Below the pieces are notes generated by a model. It made no database searches and was not told the DNA's origin. It saw only the letters and a list, made by a program, of their open reading frames with translations. Shown in pieces: positions 46,247-56,346 of a stretch of DNA of 64,000 nucleotides. The DNA is from CAYUQT01 sp964596165. GTDB taxonomy: Bacteria; Planctomycetota; Phycisphaerae; UBA1845; JAFGLZ01. Both the position numbers and the translations under genes were made by a program. Within the stretch, counting starts at the first letter, position 1. Each line of letters starts with the position of its first letter. The stretch is taken from positions 19,674 through 83,673 of the forward strand of contig CAZQTW010000021.1 in NCBI GenBank assembly GCA_964596165.1, written 5' to 3'.

Positions 46247-49200
46247 ATGGCAAGAAAGAAACAGCGTAGCAGGAAGTGGGCGGTAGTCGCAGTGGCAGTC
46301 ATGGCACTGGCGGCAGCTTCGGCCGTTGTGCTCTTTCGTGTTTGGCACCGACGCGATCCGACGGTGTTCGTCCAACAGGCCATAGAGGCATGCCGCGCCG
46401 GACAAATGAACCAAGCCTTGGCGGCCTACGCCCTCGTGTACCGTGAAACGCTCGACCCGCGGTGGTACGTGGAAGCCGGTCTGGTGGCCAAAGCCTTCGG
46501 CAACGCCCAGAAGGCGCTGGTCAATTATGACAAGGCAGTGGCGGCAAGGGAGAACTACTTGCCGGCACATCAGCAGCGAGTTGAGTTGCGCCTCGAGTTG
46601 GTCCGCCAAGACCCCAAGCTCGAAGGGTTCGTGAATCTTCGAAAGGACGCCGAGGCGCTTCTGGCATTGAGCCCGAAGGATCCGCGGGCACTCTTGGCTC
46701 GTGGCGTCGCGCTGGCGGGGCTCGTGCGTGAAGACCCCTCATACGTCAAACAGAGCCTGGAGGCTATTGATCAGGCCCATCAGATTGCCCCAAGCGACGT
46801 CGAAATCGCCGTAGAGCTTGCGCGCGTCCGTGAGCAGCAGGAAGCGGACAAGGAACCCGCCGGCGGTGCCGGCTCTTCGAGGCAGTCCACAAGCCAAGCG
46901 GAAGAAATCTATCGCAAACTGATTGATGCCGTGCCGAACAATGGGACGGCGTATCTGAGATATGCGCAGTACCTCATTCGCCAATTGGAGCGACAACAGG
47001 ATGAGGCCGCCGCGCGAGGCATGCCCCTTGCGGCCGCCGCGATCAAGTCGCCGTTGGACAGAATTCACGATCTCCTGACACAGGCTGAACGGCTGGAAAG
47101 CAAGGACGGCGAGGTCTACTTGGCCATGGCGACCCATGCGTCGCTCGCGGGTCAACCCGCCCAGGCCATCGAGATCTTGAACCGGGCCGTTCAGACAACG
47201 CCGGATGACCTGCGGGTCTACATCGCACTTGCCCATCGCCTTCTCGATTCCGGTCAGGCCGAGAAGGCTCGACGCGTGCTTGAACAAGGTCTGGCCAGGC
47301 CGTTCAACCGTGACAGCTATCGCGGACTGCTCGACCGCCACCGGCGCTACCGCTTGATGTGTATGACGGCGCTGAGCTATCTCGCGGAAGTCCGACCCAC
47401 CGGTGAAGACACCTCAGAGCTCTCCGCCAAGGCGGAGGAAATCCGCCGTCAGGCAGAGTCCGAACTGGGTGAAGACCACTGGATGGGACGCTTCTTGCTG
47501 GGCCGGATCCATCAAACCCAAGGCCTGCTGCTCGCCGCGGCGGCCGACTTCCGATCCGCGGACAAGATGGTCGACCGGCTGCAGGATGTCACGGACCGGC
47601 ACTTGATTCTTTCATCGCTGGCGGACGTGGAGTGGAGACTCGAGCAATACGGCCCGCTTCAGGAGACGTTGAACGAGATCTTGAAGGATCGTCCGAACGA
47701 GCCTTTCGCGTTGGCCCGACGATCGTGGGTTTCACTGAAGTTGGGACGAGCGAGAATCGCCGCCGCGGACGCCGCCTCCGCCATTGCAGGACTCCGGCAA
47801 AAAGGGGGAACACCGGCAAACGAAACCCACACCCGGCCTGCAACGTCTTCGATGGATAGAGATTGGATCCGTGAGACTGCCCGCATCCTTTGGGTTGCAG
47901 CCCGACTGGAGAACCTCTCCGCGGACTCAGGCAGAGCCGAGCGAATGCTCTCACCGATTGTCGGCGCCGACATCATGTTCTGGGCCGAGACGTGCTGGTT
48001 GTACGGCCGAGACAAGGAGGCGGAGGAGGGTTATCTGGCCGCAGCCCGAACGGACCCGACGCTCGTTGGTGCGATCCGCCGCTACACGGAAATCTGTGCC
48101 CTTCAGGATCGCCGCAGAGACGCGTTGGACTTGATCCGAAAGACACTTGAAGCGCTGAGAGGGCAGGCCGACGCTCGAACACGTCGGGTCAACATCACCG
48201 CTCGGGCAAACCTGGAGGCGCTGTTGGCGGAGGCCGATCCCAATCTCGCCGACGAGCAGCGAATGGCCAAGATCGTGCAGGCGCTTTCGGAGATACCCGA
48301 CCAAGTCGAACGCGCCCTTGCACTGGCAGACTACCACCTCATCAGGGGACAGGCGCCGCAGGCGGTTCGCGAATTGAGTTCTCTATCGCGAGTCAACGAC
48401 ATCTCCCTCCTCGAGCGGCGCTTCGCGGCACTCTTGGCGGCAGAGGACTGGGAGGCCGCCAAGGTTGCCCAATCCCAAGCGGCCGAGTTGAACGCCGACG
48501 GCGCGAGAGGTCGGGTCTACGAGGGGCGCAAGTTGATGGCCGAGGGGCAGTCTTGCATGACCCTCGCCCAACAGAAACGAGAGACTCAAACCGGCGCGTC
48601 ACAGGAGGAAGAGGAGCGGGGAACGGAATTGCTGAAAGAGGCGGTCGACGCTCTCCGCGCGGGTGCGGAAGAAGCGAGAGGGGATTCCAAGGCGCGAGTC
48701 TGGCTGGGTCAGGCACTGGCTGCCTTGGGTGTGAACGATGAGGCCCGCGACGCCTTCCAGATGGCTCTGGTGCTCAATCCGCTGAATCCGGATGCCCACC
48801 GAGAGCTTGCCCGCTTGGCAATCAGCAAACAAATGGCGGGGCTCAACGGGGATGTCCATCTCAGCAAGGCGATACGGTTGTCACCCAAGGGGCCGGACGG
48901 CCTCCCACTCGATCCGTGGCTGCACGTCGAGGCCCAAGACGCCTATGAATTGCTGCATCCGAACGAGAGCATTCGGCGGCGCGAAGCGTGGAGCGCGGCC
49001 CATCCAAGAGACGCACAGAACCTTCTTCGACTCGCCGGTCTCTACCGTCATACGAAGAAGTTGGCGGAGGCCGATCGCTGCGCGTCGCTCGCATTGGAGG
49101 CGGCTCCGAAAGATATCGAGCTCCACGTAAAGATCAGCCGGCAATACCAAGAGACCGGCCGGTCTGAGCAGGCGACGAAGATCCTCGACGATCTGGCCTC

Positions 49201-51085
49201 TCGACTCGAGGGACCTGCGCGTGCAAAAGCACTCTTGGAGTTGGCGCGACACCTGCAGAATCTGTATGTGAGGCAACAGGCCCTCGGCACAAGTCCGACG
49301 GAGCTTCGTCCGCTTCGCGACCGAGCGGATCGTGCGTTCGCCGATGCGATCCAGATCGATTCCACGCCTCAGGCCTGCGAAGCAGCCGCCGATTTCTGCA
49401 TTCTGACTCGTCGGAACGTCGAAGCCGTCAAGTGGCTGCGACAAGCGACGCGATCACAAAAGAGCACGATCGACGAACGAGCCATCCGGCAGAAACTGAT
49501 ACGTACCATGCTCGAGATTCGGCCGCTCCCGGAGGACATGGAGCGAGAAATCGGCGACTATGATGCGAGGTTCCAAGGCTATGAGGAGGTCAGTCTGTTC
49601 TGGGGCATTTTCCACGCGGCACGTGGCGAACTGGACAAGGCGGTCCAGAAACACACCAGCTACCTCGAGCGACTGCTTAGCCCCGGCCTGACGGCCTATT
49701 CTAGGCCTGAGGAATTGCCGGAGGCATACTATCTGCGAGGCAATCTGTACTTGCGCCTCGCCTCCGTGCGCCCTGCGGAACGGGTGCGGTTTCTTCAGTT
49801 GGCCATCGAGGATTTGACTCGCGCCAAGGCTCACTGTCCCAAGTCTATGGGCTGGCATCGCTACGCCATCGCCTTGGCTCTTGCACAGGAACAGGCGGGG
49901 CGCGATGAGGCAGCCAGAGCGGAACTGCAGGCGGCGTTCCGTGAATACCCGGACGTGCCCGAGATCGCGAAAGCGTTAATCGAACTCCTCGGACGACAGG
50001 AACGGTGGGGCGAACAGGAAGCGTTCAGCCGACAACTGATGTCCGTTCAACCTAAGGAATGGCGATGGCCCCATTCACTTGGCCAAGCCGCCGAAAAGCG
50101 AAAGAACACCTCGGAGGCCGAGTCGGCTTATCGCCGTGCGGCGGAGCTCTGTGACTACGGGGCAGGCGGAGTAGGTCGGGACGCCGTGGTCGGACTACTG
50201 AGGTTGCTCACGGCGCAGAAACGCTTTCAGGAAGTCATCAACGTGGTCGAAGGAAAAACGCAGCCGACGGACCGCGATTACGCGATGTGGGCTTACTACG
50301 CCGGAGCCCTGGACCGCTGCAAACGAACGAACGACAGTCTGACGGCCTGGATTGCGGCCACCGACGCTGCCGTGAAGCTCTCCGATTTCGCGGAAATCTC
50401 TCAGATCCTGTTCGAGCTATGGGGACAAGAGCGTGCGGTTCAGACAGCAAGGCAATTGGCCCAATCCCAACCAGGCAGGCCCGGTCTGCTGTTGGTGCTG
50501 GCGATGCTGATCCAGCGAACCGGCAAGTCCGACGAGGCGCTACAACTGGTCGAACAGGGGATCCGTTCGACAGCAACCCAGAACAAGCCAACGACATCAC
50601 GGTCCTCCGATCAAGGACAAGGGGAACTGCTAACCTACGGCGGCATCCTCTGGACATTGAAGAACCAAGACGAGAAGGCGGTCGCGCTCTACGAGCAAGC
50701 CCTGGCTATCAACGAGGACAACACGGTCGCACTGAACAATCTGGCCTACGTGCTGAGCGAGCGGATGGGCCGCCCGCGCGAGGCCCTCAAGTACGCACAG
50801 CGGGCTGCCGAACTCATGCCGGACTCTGTGGGTGTCTTCGACACCCTGGGTTGGTGTCTGACCCTGAACGGAGAATACGAGGCGGCTGTCGGCGTGCTGA
50901 GCAAGGTCCCCGCCAGGCAGCGAATCATGCCGCTCTGCTATCATTTGGCGGAAACGTATCGTCGAATGAGTCAGAAGGATTCGGCTCGTCAGGTTGCCGA
51001 GGAAGGTCTGAAGATGCCGGTCACCGGCAGTGAAATCGACAAGACCTACCGTCCAAAGCTGCTGGAGCTGTTGAAACAGCTCTGA
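46247..51085 (+). CDS. Giant membrane-anchored TPR protein
   Basis: 1612 residues. A basic start (MARKKQRSRK) and one helix (WAVVAVAVMALAAASAVVLF, 11-30) anchor it in the inner membrane; the rest is periplasmic. It is built of dozens of 34-residue TPR units, for example GQMNQALAAYALVYRETLD, GNAQKALVNYDKAVA and, near the end, VALNNLAYVLSERMGRPREA and FDTLGWCLTLNGEYEAA. The ALNNLAY/DTLGW units resemble TPR proteins of exosortase or polysaccharide-export systems (PrsT-like), which scaffold envelope machinery. No enzymatic domain is seen. It lies among radical SAM and GT39 genes, and its stop codon abuts that of the next convergent gene. Confidence 0.85.
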   Translation: MARKKQRSRKWAVVAVAVMALAAASAVVLFRVWHRRDPTVFVQQAIEACRAGQMNQALAAYALVYRETLDPRWYVEAGLVAKAFGNAQKALVNYDKAVAARENYLPAHQQRVELRLELVRQDPKLEGFVNLRKDAEALLALSPKDPRALLARGVALAGLVREDPSYVKQSLEAIDQAHQIAPSDVEIAVELARVREQQEADKEPAGGAGSSRQSTSQAEEIYRKLIDAVPNNGTAYLRYAQYLIRQLERQQDEAAARGMPLAAAAIKSPLDRIHDLLTQAERLESKDGEVYLAMATHASLAGQPAQAIEILNRAVQTTPDDLRVYIALAHRLLDSGQAEKARRVLEQGLARPFNRDSYRGLLDRHRRYRLMCMTALSYLAEVRPTGEDTSELSAKAEEIRRQAESELGEDHWMGRFLLGRIHQTQGLLLAAAADFRSADKMVDRLQDVTDRHLILSSLADVEWRLEQYGPLQETLNEILKDRPNEPFALARRSWVSLKLGRARIAAADAASAIAGLRQKGGTPANETHTRPATSSMDRDWIRETARILWVAARLENLSADSGRAERMLSPIVGADIMFWAETCWLYGRDKEAEEGYLAAARTDPTLVGAIRRYTEICALQDRRRDALDLIRKTLEALRGQADARTRRVNITARANLEALLAEADPNLADEQRMAKIVQALSEIPDQVERALALADYHLIRGQAPQAVRELSSLSRVNDISLLERRFAALLAAEDWEAAKVAQSQAAELNADGARGRVYEGRKLMAEGQSCMTLAQQKRETQTGASQEEEERGTELLKEAVDALRAGAEEARGDSKARVWLGQALAALGVNDEARDAFQMALVLNPLNPDAHRELARLAISKQMAGLNGDVHLSKAIRLSPKGPDGLPLDPWLHVEAQDAYELLHPNESIRRREAWSAAHPRDAQNLLRLAGLYRHTKKLAEADRCASLALEAAPKDIELHVKISRQYQETGRSEQATKILDDLASRLEGPARAKALLELARHLQNLYVRQQALGTSPTELRPLRDRADRAFADAIQIDSTPQACEAAADFCILTRRNVEAVKWLRQATRSQKSTIDERAIRQKLIRTMLEIRPLPEDMEREIGDYDARFQGYEEVSLFWGIFHAARGELDKAVQKHTSYLERLLSPGLTAYSRPEELPEAYYLRGNLYLRLASVRPAERVRFLQLAIEDLTRAKAHCPKSMGWHRYAIALALAQEQAGRDEAARAELQAAFREYPDVPEIAKALIELLGRQERWGEQEAFSRQLMSVQPKEWRWPHSLGQAAEKRKNTSEAESAYRRAAELCDYGAGGVGRDAVVGLLRLLTAQKRFQEVINVVEGKTQPTDRDYAMWAYYAGALDRCKRTNDSLTAWIAATDAAVKLSDFAEISQILFELWGQERAVQTARQLAQSQPGRPGLLLVLAMLIQRTGKSDEALQLVEQGIRSTATQNKPTTSRSSDQGQGELLTYGGILWTLKNQDEKAVALYEQALAINEDNTVALNNLAYVLSERMGRPREALKYAQRAAELMPDSVGVFDTLGWCLTLNGEYEAAVGVLSKVPARQRIMPLCYHLAETYRRMSQKDSARQVAEEGLKMPVTGSEIDKTYRPKLLELLKQL

Positions 51086-52474
51086 TCAAATGTAGTTTTT
51101 CACGAATCGTCTCGCCAGATGGTATAGGTTGGCGACGGAGCCGACGTCTCGCAACGTTCGGTAGATGATCTTCGGGCGGAGATGGAACGAGCGGATGGCC
51201 TTCTTCAGCAAATGCGACAACTCGGCGTCCGAGATGTGGGGCGTGAAGCTCTTGGCAATCCGATAGTAGGACAATTCGCTGAAGTCGACCCCTTGCATCA
51301 GGCCCTGTGCTTCAAGTTCACCGTGGATACGGCTGCCGGGCAAGGGCAGAAAACTCGCAAACGCGGCGCGGTCGATGGGAAGTCGCTTGGCCAGTTCGAT
51401 CGTCTTCAGTACATCCTCCCGCGTCTCGGTGGGGTAGCCCACTATGAATAGCCCTGTGACCTTCAGGCCGTGACGGGCCAGCAGAGCGACCTTCTCCTCG
51501 ATCACCTCCAACGTCAGATGTTTGTTCATGCTGTCGAGCACACCCTGGGAGCCGGACTCGATGCCGACCGCAACGGCATAACAGCCCGCGCTCTTCATTG
51601 ATTTCACCATGTCGTCATCGATGCAGTTCAGACGGATGCCGTTCAGGCAATTCCAGGGCACGCCCAGCGGAGCCATCCGCTCGCAGAATCGAATCAGGAC
51701 GTCTTTCTTGAATGTGACATTGTCGTCCTGAATCATGATCTCCTTCACGCCGAATCGACGGATCAGGTGACTCACTTCCGCGGCGACATCGTCCACATCA
51801 CGAAACCGGAATCCCTTGCCGTAGATCGTCTTGGCCGCACAGAACGCGCAGTCGAAGGGACATCCCCGGCTGATGATGATTGGCGCAATCGGATAGGCCT
51901 TGCAGTAGCCTCCCAACGGTGCATGCGGATAAGACGACGGATCGATCTGCTCCCAATCGGGCCACGGAACGTGATTAAGGTCTTGCACTACACCTCTGGG
52001 ATTCACATGGACATGGCCGTCCGAATCACGCCAGGCAAGCCCTGCCACGCCCTCCCATTGACGGCTGCCCGACTCGATTCGATCAACCAACTGGGGCAAT
52101 CCAAGTTCCGCCTCGCCGGCGATGACAAAATCCAGATCATCGTAGTCCGTTAACGTTCGTTCCGGCAGCGCCGAGGGGTGCGCCCCCCCCACCACCGTCA
52201 TGATCTCCTCGTCGATCTGCTTCACGCACCGCAGGTACTCTCGAACAATCTTCACGTCGCTGGAATAGAATTGAATTCCCACCAAATGAGGTGATTTCTC
52301 TCGAACGAATTGGGCAAAAGCGGCCACATCCGACAGGTGATGGCGAACGGCGTCGTAAAGGAAAACTTCGCTCACACCGCGCGCCTTCAGGGTGGCGGAA
52401 AGATACCCCAGACCAAGCGGAGGCTGGATCGAGAAGGAGAGAGGATTGAATGGCCGCACGAGGATGACGTTCAC
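51086..52474 (-). CDS. B12-binding radical SAM protein (elp3/HpnJ-like layout)
   Basis: 462 residues from GTG 52474 (AGAGGG upstream), giving the family start NVILVRPFNPLSFSIQPPLGLGYL-type sequence. The N-terminal cobalamin-binding domain includes VVGGAHPSALPE (94-105) and FVIAGEAELGLPQLV (117-131). The radical-SAM core has C205-x3-C209-x2-C212 (SRGCPFDCAFC) and GIESGSQGVLDSMNK, and the distal GLFIVGYPTETREDVLKTI matches Elp3-type radical SAM proteins. Relatives include hopanoid, bacteriochlorophyll and phosphonate methylases and ring-forming enzymes. Reaction not assignable. It follows the GT39 gene (start 54134) in the same direction. Confidence 0.87.
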   Translation of the reverse strand: MNVILVRPFNPLSFSIQPPLGLGYLSATLKARGVSEVFLYDAVRHHLSDVAAFAQFVREKSPHLVGIQFYSSDVKIVREYLRCVKQIDEEIMTVVGGAHPSALPERTLTDYDDLDFVIAGEAELGLPQLVDRIESGSRQWEGVAGLAWRDSDGHVHVNPRGVVQDLNHVPWPDWEQIDPSSYPHAPLGGYCKAYPIAPIIISRGCPFDCAFCAAKTIYGKGFRFRDVDDVAAEVSHLIRRFGVKEIMIQDDNVTFKKDVLIRFCERMAPLGVPWNCLNGIRLNCIDDDMVKSMKSAGCYAVAVGIESGSQGVLDSMNKHLTLEVIEEKVALLARHGLKVTGLFIVGYPTETREDVLKTIELAKRLPIDRAAFASFLPLPGSRIHGELEAQGLMQGVDFSELSYYRIAKSFTPHISDAELSHLLKKAIRSFHLRPKIIYRTLRDVGSVANLYHLARRFVKNYI

Positions 52475-52568
52475 GATTCCGATCCCTCTGCGACGTATCA
52501 CCTAACCGTAGCAATCGGGGCGGGTTGGCACAAGAGTGAACGGTCTCTCGGCAGGTGTCGTCACCGAA

Positions 52569-54134
52569 CTATCCCGCAGCGCGAGACGTGGTTGCCTGCG
52601 TTGTTTGCGGTCGGTCGATGCGCACATGGAGCGCCCGCGGCCCTCGCTGAAGGACTTTCTCATAATCCTGTTTCAGAATGCGGCAGTAGTACTCGTATGC
52701 ATTAAGGATATCCGGTTGCCGGCGCTGGGGATGGTCTTCGTTCACATCCGAAACGATGAAGCGAGGCGGCTCTCGCTGCAGAAGCGCAAGGACATCTCGC
52801 CCGACTTGAGCGGCCTTCGCCTCGAAGTCCAAGGCGCGATGTGCGTCCCGATCGGCGTAGATAGGATCGAGCCACGCTTCATAGAAGAAGAATGCGGCCG
52901 AACCCCACGTGAACAACTTGTCGCCCGGACGAGCCAACTCCTGCGCTTTCTTGGCCAGCTCATATCGACCCACGGTCTCGGCCGATTGTCCGCCTGATCG
53001 AAGCAGACTCGCGCCCCAGAGCAGGTCGCGTCCGCCGATCAGGGTCAACCAAATTCCCAGAACAGACACGGCAACTCTTCGGCTGGGAGCAAGATTCGGC
53101 ACACCGGCCAGCGAACGCGTGGCATCGGCAAGAGCAAAGCCGGCCAGGACGGTCGCACTCACCACGAAGGGTACGAAGTAGTGCTGGTAGCTGCGCCCGC
53201 CGGCCAAGGCGCCGCCCAGATCGCCCAGCATCCACAGGAGTGCCAACCATCGCCAATCGGGCCTTTCGCCGTCGCCTCTCTGAAAGAGCCGAACCGGATT
53301 CAACAGTGTCAAGCCGGCATAGACCGCCCCGGCCACAATGGGAAGCGCAATCCACAATTCCTGCTGGCAACTGAGAACCACCCACACCGGTCCGCGAGTC
53401 CGCCAGACCTCTTGCCCGTAGTACCGATTGTACACAAACGAGGCATACAGCATCTCGCGGGCCAGTCCGTACGACGCGAACCACACTGTCGTCACCAACC
53501 ACGGTATAGCCAGCCCGCAACAGATCATCACCGCTCGAATGCAGGCACGCCCGACGGACAACCGTCTGGCCACATACTCCGTCATCAGCCAAATGATCAC
53601 CGCCATACCCGTTGCCATGCCGGGCGGCTTGAAGAGCCCGCCGATCCCGATCAACAGTCCCGCGAGAAGATACCACCACGCCGACCGATCCCAACAGACA
53701 ACGGTCACCACCCACAAACCGAACACTGCAAAGGCCACCTGATAGCCCTCGGTCATATTCCCCGAATAGGAGAACCGGGTGCAAAACGCCAACACGACGG
53801 CCACGATGGTCACCGTTCGATCGTGTGGACGACCCAACCACCGCCGAACGATGCCGCATAGGCACAGGGCCGTCAACAAGGCGGCAACACACTCGAAAAC
53901 GTAGAGCACTCGCCAGTGATGGATCCGACTGATCGCAAAGGCGCCCGCGTTGAGCAGGTAGATCGCAGGCGGCTTGTTCTCCCACAGGTCGCGATACAAG
54001 AGCTTCCCGTCCAGCCATTTCGCGCCGACGTATGCGTAGGTGTAGGCATCGCAAGGATCGGGCTCAAGATAGGCCACGCCTCGCAGGCAGGCAATGACCA
54101 CGATGACCGTCAACCAGAAGAGTATGGTACGCAT
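52569..54134 (-). CDS. GT39-like membrane glycosyltransferase
   Basis: 521 residues from ATG 54134 (AAGGA eight bases before); ATG 54140 is also possible. The first helix (ILFWLTVIVVIACLRGV) leads to a periplasmic loop with the acidic residues of YLEPDPCDAYTYAYVGAKWL and the family's DLWENKPPAIYLLN. Around ten helices follow, then a soluble C-terminus of about 120 residues. It should use a polyprenyl-phosphate sugar donor. The gene heads a two-gene run with the B12-type radical SAM gene 94 bases downstream, linking sugar transfer to that enzyme. Confidence 0.8.
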   Translation of the reverse strand: MRTILFWLTVIVVIACLRGVAYLEPDPCDAYTYAYVGAKWLDGKLLYRDLWENKPPAIYLLNAGAFAISRIHHWRVLYVFECVAALLTALCLCGIVRRWLGRPHDRTVTIVAVVLAFCTRFSYSGNMTEGYQVAFAVFGLWVVTVVCWDRSAWWYLLAGLLIGIGGLFKPPGMATGMAVIIWLMTEYVARRLSVGRACIRAVMICCGLAIPWLVTTVWFASYGLAREMLYASFVYNRYYGQEVWRTRGPVWVVLSCQQELWIALPIVAGAVYAGLTLLNPVRLFQRGDGERPDWRWLALLWMLGDLGGALAGGRSYQHYFVPFVVSATVLAGFALADATRSLAGVPNLAPSRRVAVSVLGIWLTLIGGRDLLWGASLLRSGGQSAETVGRYELAKKAQELARPGDKLFTWGSAAFFFYEAWLDPIYADRDAHRALDFEAKAAQVGRDVLALLQREPPRFIVSDVNEDHPQRRQPDILNAYEYYCRILKQDYEKVLQRGPRALHVRIDRPQTTQATTSRAAG

Positions 54135-54309
54135 CGGCATCGTCCTTGGTCGACCGACCCTGACCCCCTCGCCAATCAGTCTAACCGTGAAAGCACCCAC
54201 CGGCCAGACCGGTGTGTGCTCGCGTCAAGAGACCTGCTTTCGCCGATTCGTGTCTCACCTCTGTTGGTGCGAGATCGATACGGGATGGCGATAGGTCGTC
54301 ACGGAGGCT

Positions 54310-54337
54310 TTGGGCTTTCGCCAAGGGCCGGTACAAT
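54310..54337 (+). promoter_or_regulatory. Putative sigma-70 promoter of the Asp-rich protein gene
   Basis: TTGGGC (54310-54315), 16 bases, TACAAT (54332-54337, one mismatch from TATAAT). The leader would be about 45 bases and ends in AAGGATGAG before ATG 54390. Confidence 0.4.
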
Positions 54338-54389
54338 TCTGTTGCGTGTGCAGGTCGTTGAACTCGTCGAATCGAAAGGATGAGAACCC

Positions 54390-56330
54390 ATGAGGCAGAC
54401 TAAGAAGTTCACGTTGGTCTTCGGCGTCATGGTCGCCGTGGTGCCGGCAGTTGGTCCGCACGCGACGGCCGCACAAGGCGAGGTCCCGCTTCAACCGCGC
54501 GGCTTGGCCGCGGGCGAGGACATGAAGGGGCCCTGGTGGATGCAGCAGACGGCGTTGACCAAGGACGGCAAACTCGATTTGAAGTCAAAACCGTGGTGGC
54601 CGCGGGCCGCTAAGCTCAAAGCCGGAGAAGAGTTCGTTGTCGACGCCCAAGGCCCGGCTGCCGGACGCATGGTCGTTCGCCGGGAAAAGGTCGGTGATCC
54701 CCCGAAGGTCTCGGAAGCCATCGTTTGGATCATCGATGATGACGGTGACGGCAGCATCACGTCGGGTGGGGACACGGATTCCGACTGTTATGTCGTGGAT
54801 TACGGATGCAACGGCGTCGTTGATCGGATGGTCGATTACATCGACGACGACGGCGACCAGGAAGCGGATGAGATGGACATCCGCTACTTCGTGAACGGCG
54901 AACTCCGGCGGATGTGGGTCGGCGTCGATGTCGATGACGACGGCAAGATGTGGAAGGTCACCCGCTATGAATATGCCAGCAACTTCTTCGAATGCGATCC
55001 GTACGGCAACGACATGATCTACATGAACAAGTTCGACCCCGAGAACGGATCGTGGATTCCGATCTCCGAGTGCCCGTTCGCCTTCTACGATACCGACGGT
55101 GACGGATTCAGTGAGGTGGTGGTTCGGGTCAGCGCCGTCCCCATCGGCTACGACACCACCGTCGACCCCGACTACGCAAACGACGGCGCCCGCTTCGAAG
55201 GTCCGTGGCGTCCCGACATGCGCCGCATGGGGATCGTCAACATCCGCTACAGCTTCGACATGGACGGCCTCAGCGGGAAGGAAGACCCGCTTCACTACGA
55301 TTGCGGGTTCAACATGATCGGCGCGCTTCCGTATGTGTTTCCCGGAATGGAGCACTTCAACGCCAAGCGTCGTCCGCCGCAGGTAACGATCGTGACACCG
55401 TTCAAGGATCTGCGAAACATCTCCGACAACTACCCCGCCAAGGAGACAGGCTTCTCCTGGCACGAACAGTACGACGACACGGTAACACTCGGATACGGTC
55501 CGCACAAGGATCTCGATTACCGTTGGGAGGGCGTCTTCTGGATCTGGGAACGGCGATTCATGGGCAATACCGGGGGGCCGTGTCAGAAGTGGAACATGCG
55601 ACGCGAGTGGACGGACAAGCCGACGGACAAGCGCGAACTCTACTACAGCGGTGTGGACCGGCGAATCCACCTTCGGGGGGCCAAAGAGGGTTGGATTCAG
55701 ATCGGCCACTTCGGCGGCCAGAAGGCCCTGGGCGAGATCCGAATGTTCGACACGGACGGCAACGGATACTTCGATCGTTGGGAGGTCTATTGGGGAGACG
55801 GTCCGGTTCCCGTCCGCGTGACGACGGTTCGCGACGAAAAGACCCGACCCGTGGCCTTCGAATACCCCTCGATGGCCAATTTCTACGCCCAGGAGGTTCT
55901 GCCGGAAGCCATCGCGGCCAACGAACGACTCAGGGCCGCCATGACAAAGGTCAGGTCATTTGAACCGCCTCCGGGGCTGGCGGCCGCCACAGCGAGCGGA
56001 ACGGCAAACGTTCGCCGATTCGCGCAGGATGTGGTGCGCGAGATGCACTATCAAGACCTGCGGCAGTACTTCACACGCAAGGCGCATGAGGTGATCCGAG
56101 CCGCCGGCCAGGACGACCTGCGAAGAACGACAAGAAACAGAGAGCGCACAACCGCAAACACCGACTACGCATGGCGACTCATCACGGCGCTTGCGGAGTT
56201 GGACGTCGCCTACGGGCAAGGCGACTTCGACAAGGCTTGCGCCGCATTGGACCGGATCAGGCAAATCGAATCCTCGGTGGGGAATTCGTCGAGTGGAGCA
56301 CAATCTCAACCGGTCATGAAGCCGTCTTGA
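54390..56330 (+). CDS. Exported Asp-rich protein with EF-hand/dockerin-like calcium loops
   Basis: 646 residues with a signal peptide (KKFTLVFGVMVAVVPAVG, cleaved near ATAAQ). The body carries repeated DxDxDG-type loops: DDDGDG (116-121), DYGCNG (137-142), DDDGDQEADE (152-161), DVDDDGK (180-186), DTDGDG (234-239) and DTDGNG (454-459). Each resembles the calcium-binding loop of dockerins, thrombospondin type 3 repeats or EF-hands. Aromatic-rich segments between them (GPWWMQQ, FSWHEQYDD, GVFWIWERRF) suggest a beta-sandwich or carbohydrate-binding surface. The C-terminal 150 residues are helical and charged. I do not recognise a named family. It is followed 16 bases later by a GT39/TPR gene, probably in one operon. 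Confidence 0.75.
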   Translation: MRQTKKFTLVFGVMVAVVPAVGPHATAAQGEVPLQPRGLAAGEDMKGPWWMQQTALTKDGKLDLKSKPWWPRAAKLKAGEEFVVDAQGPAAGRMVVRREKVGDPPKVSEAIVWIIDDDGDGSITSGGDTDSDCYVVDYGCNGVVDRMVDYIDDDGDQEADEMDIRYFVNGELRRMWVGVDVDDDGKMWKVTRYEYASNFFECDPYGNDMIYMNKFDPENGSWIPISECPFAFYDTDGDGFSEVVVRVSAVPIGYDTTVDPDYANDGARFEGPWRPDMRRMGIVNIRYSFDMDGLSGKEDPLHYDCGFNMIGALPYVFPGMEHFNAKRRPPQVTIVTPFKDLRNISDNYPAKETGFSWHEQYDDTVTLGYGPHKDLDYRWEGVFWIWERRFMGNTGGPCQKWNMRREWTDKPTDKRELYYSGVDRRIHLRGAKEGWIQIGHFGGQKALGEIRMFDTDGNGYFDRWEVYWGDGPVPVRVTTVRDEKTRPVAFEYPSMANFYAQEVLPEAIAANERLRAAMTKVRSFEPPPGLAAATASGTANVRRFAQDVVREMHYQDLRQYFTRKAHEVIRAAGQDDLRRTTRNRERTTANTDYAWRLITALAELDVAYGQGDFDKACAALDRIRQIESSVGNSSSGAQSQPVMKPS

Positions 56331-56346
56331 CGGACAGCCGCCGGGG

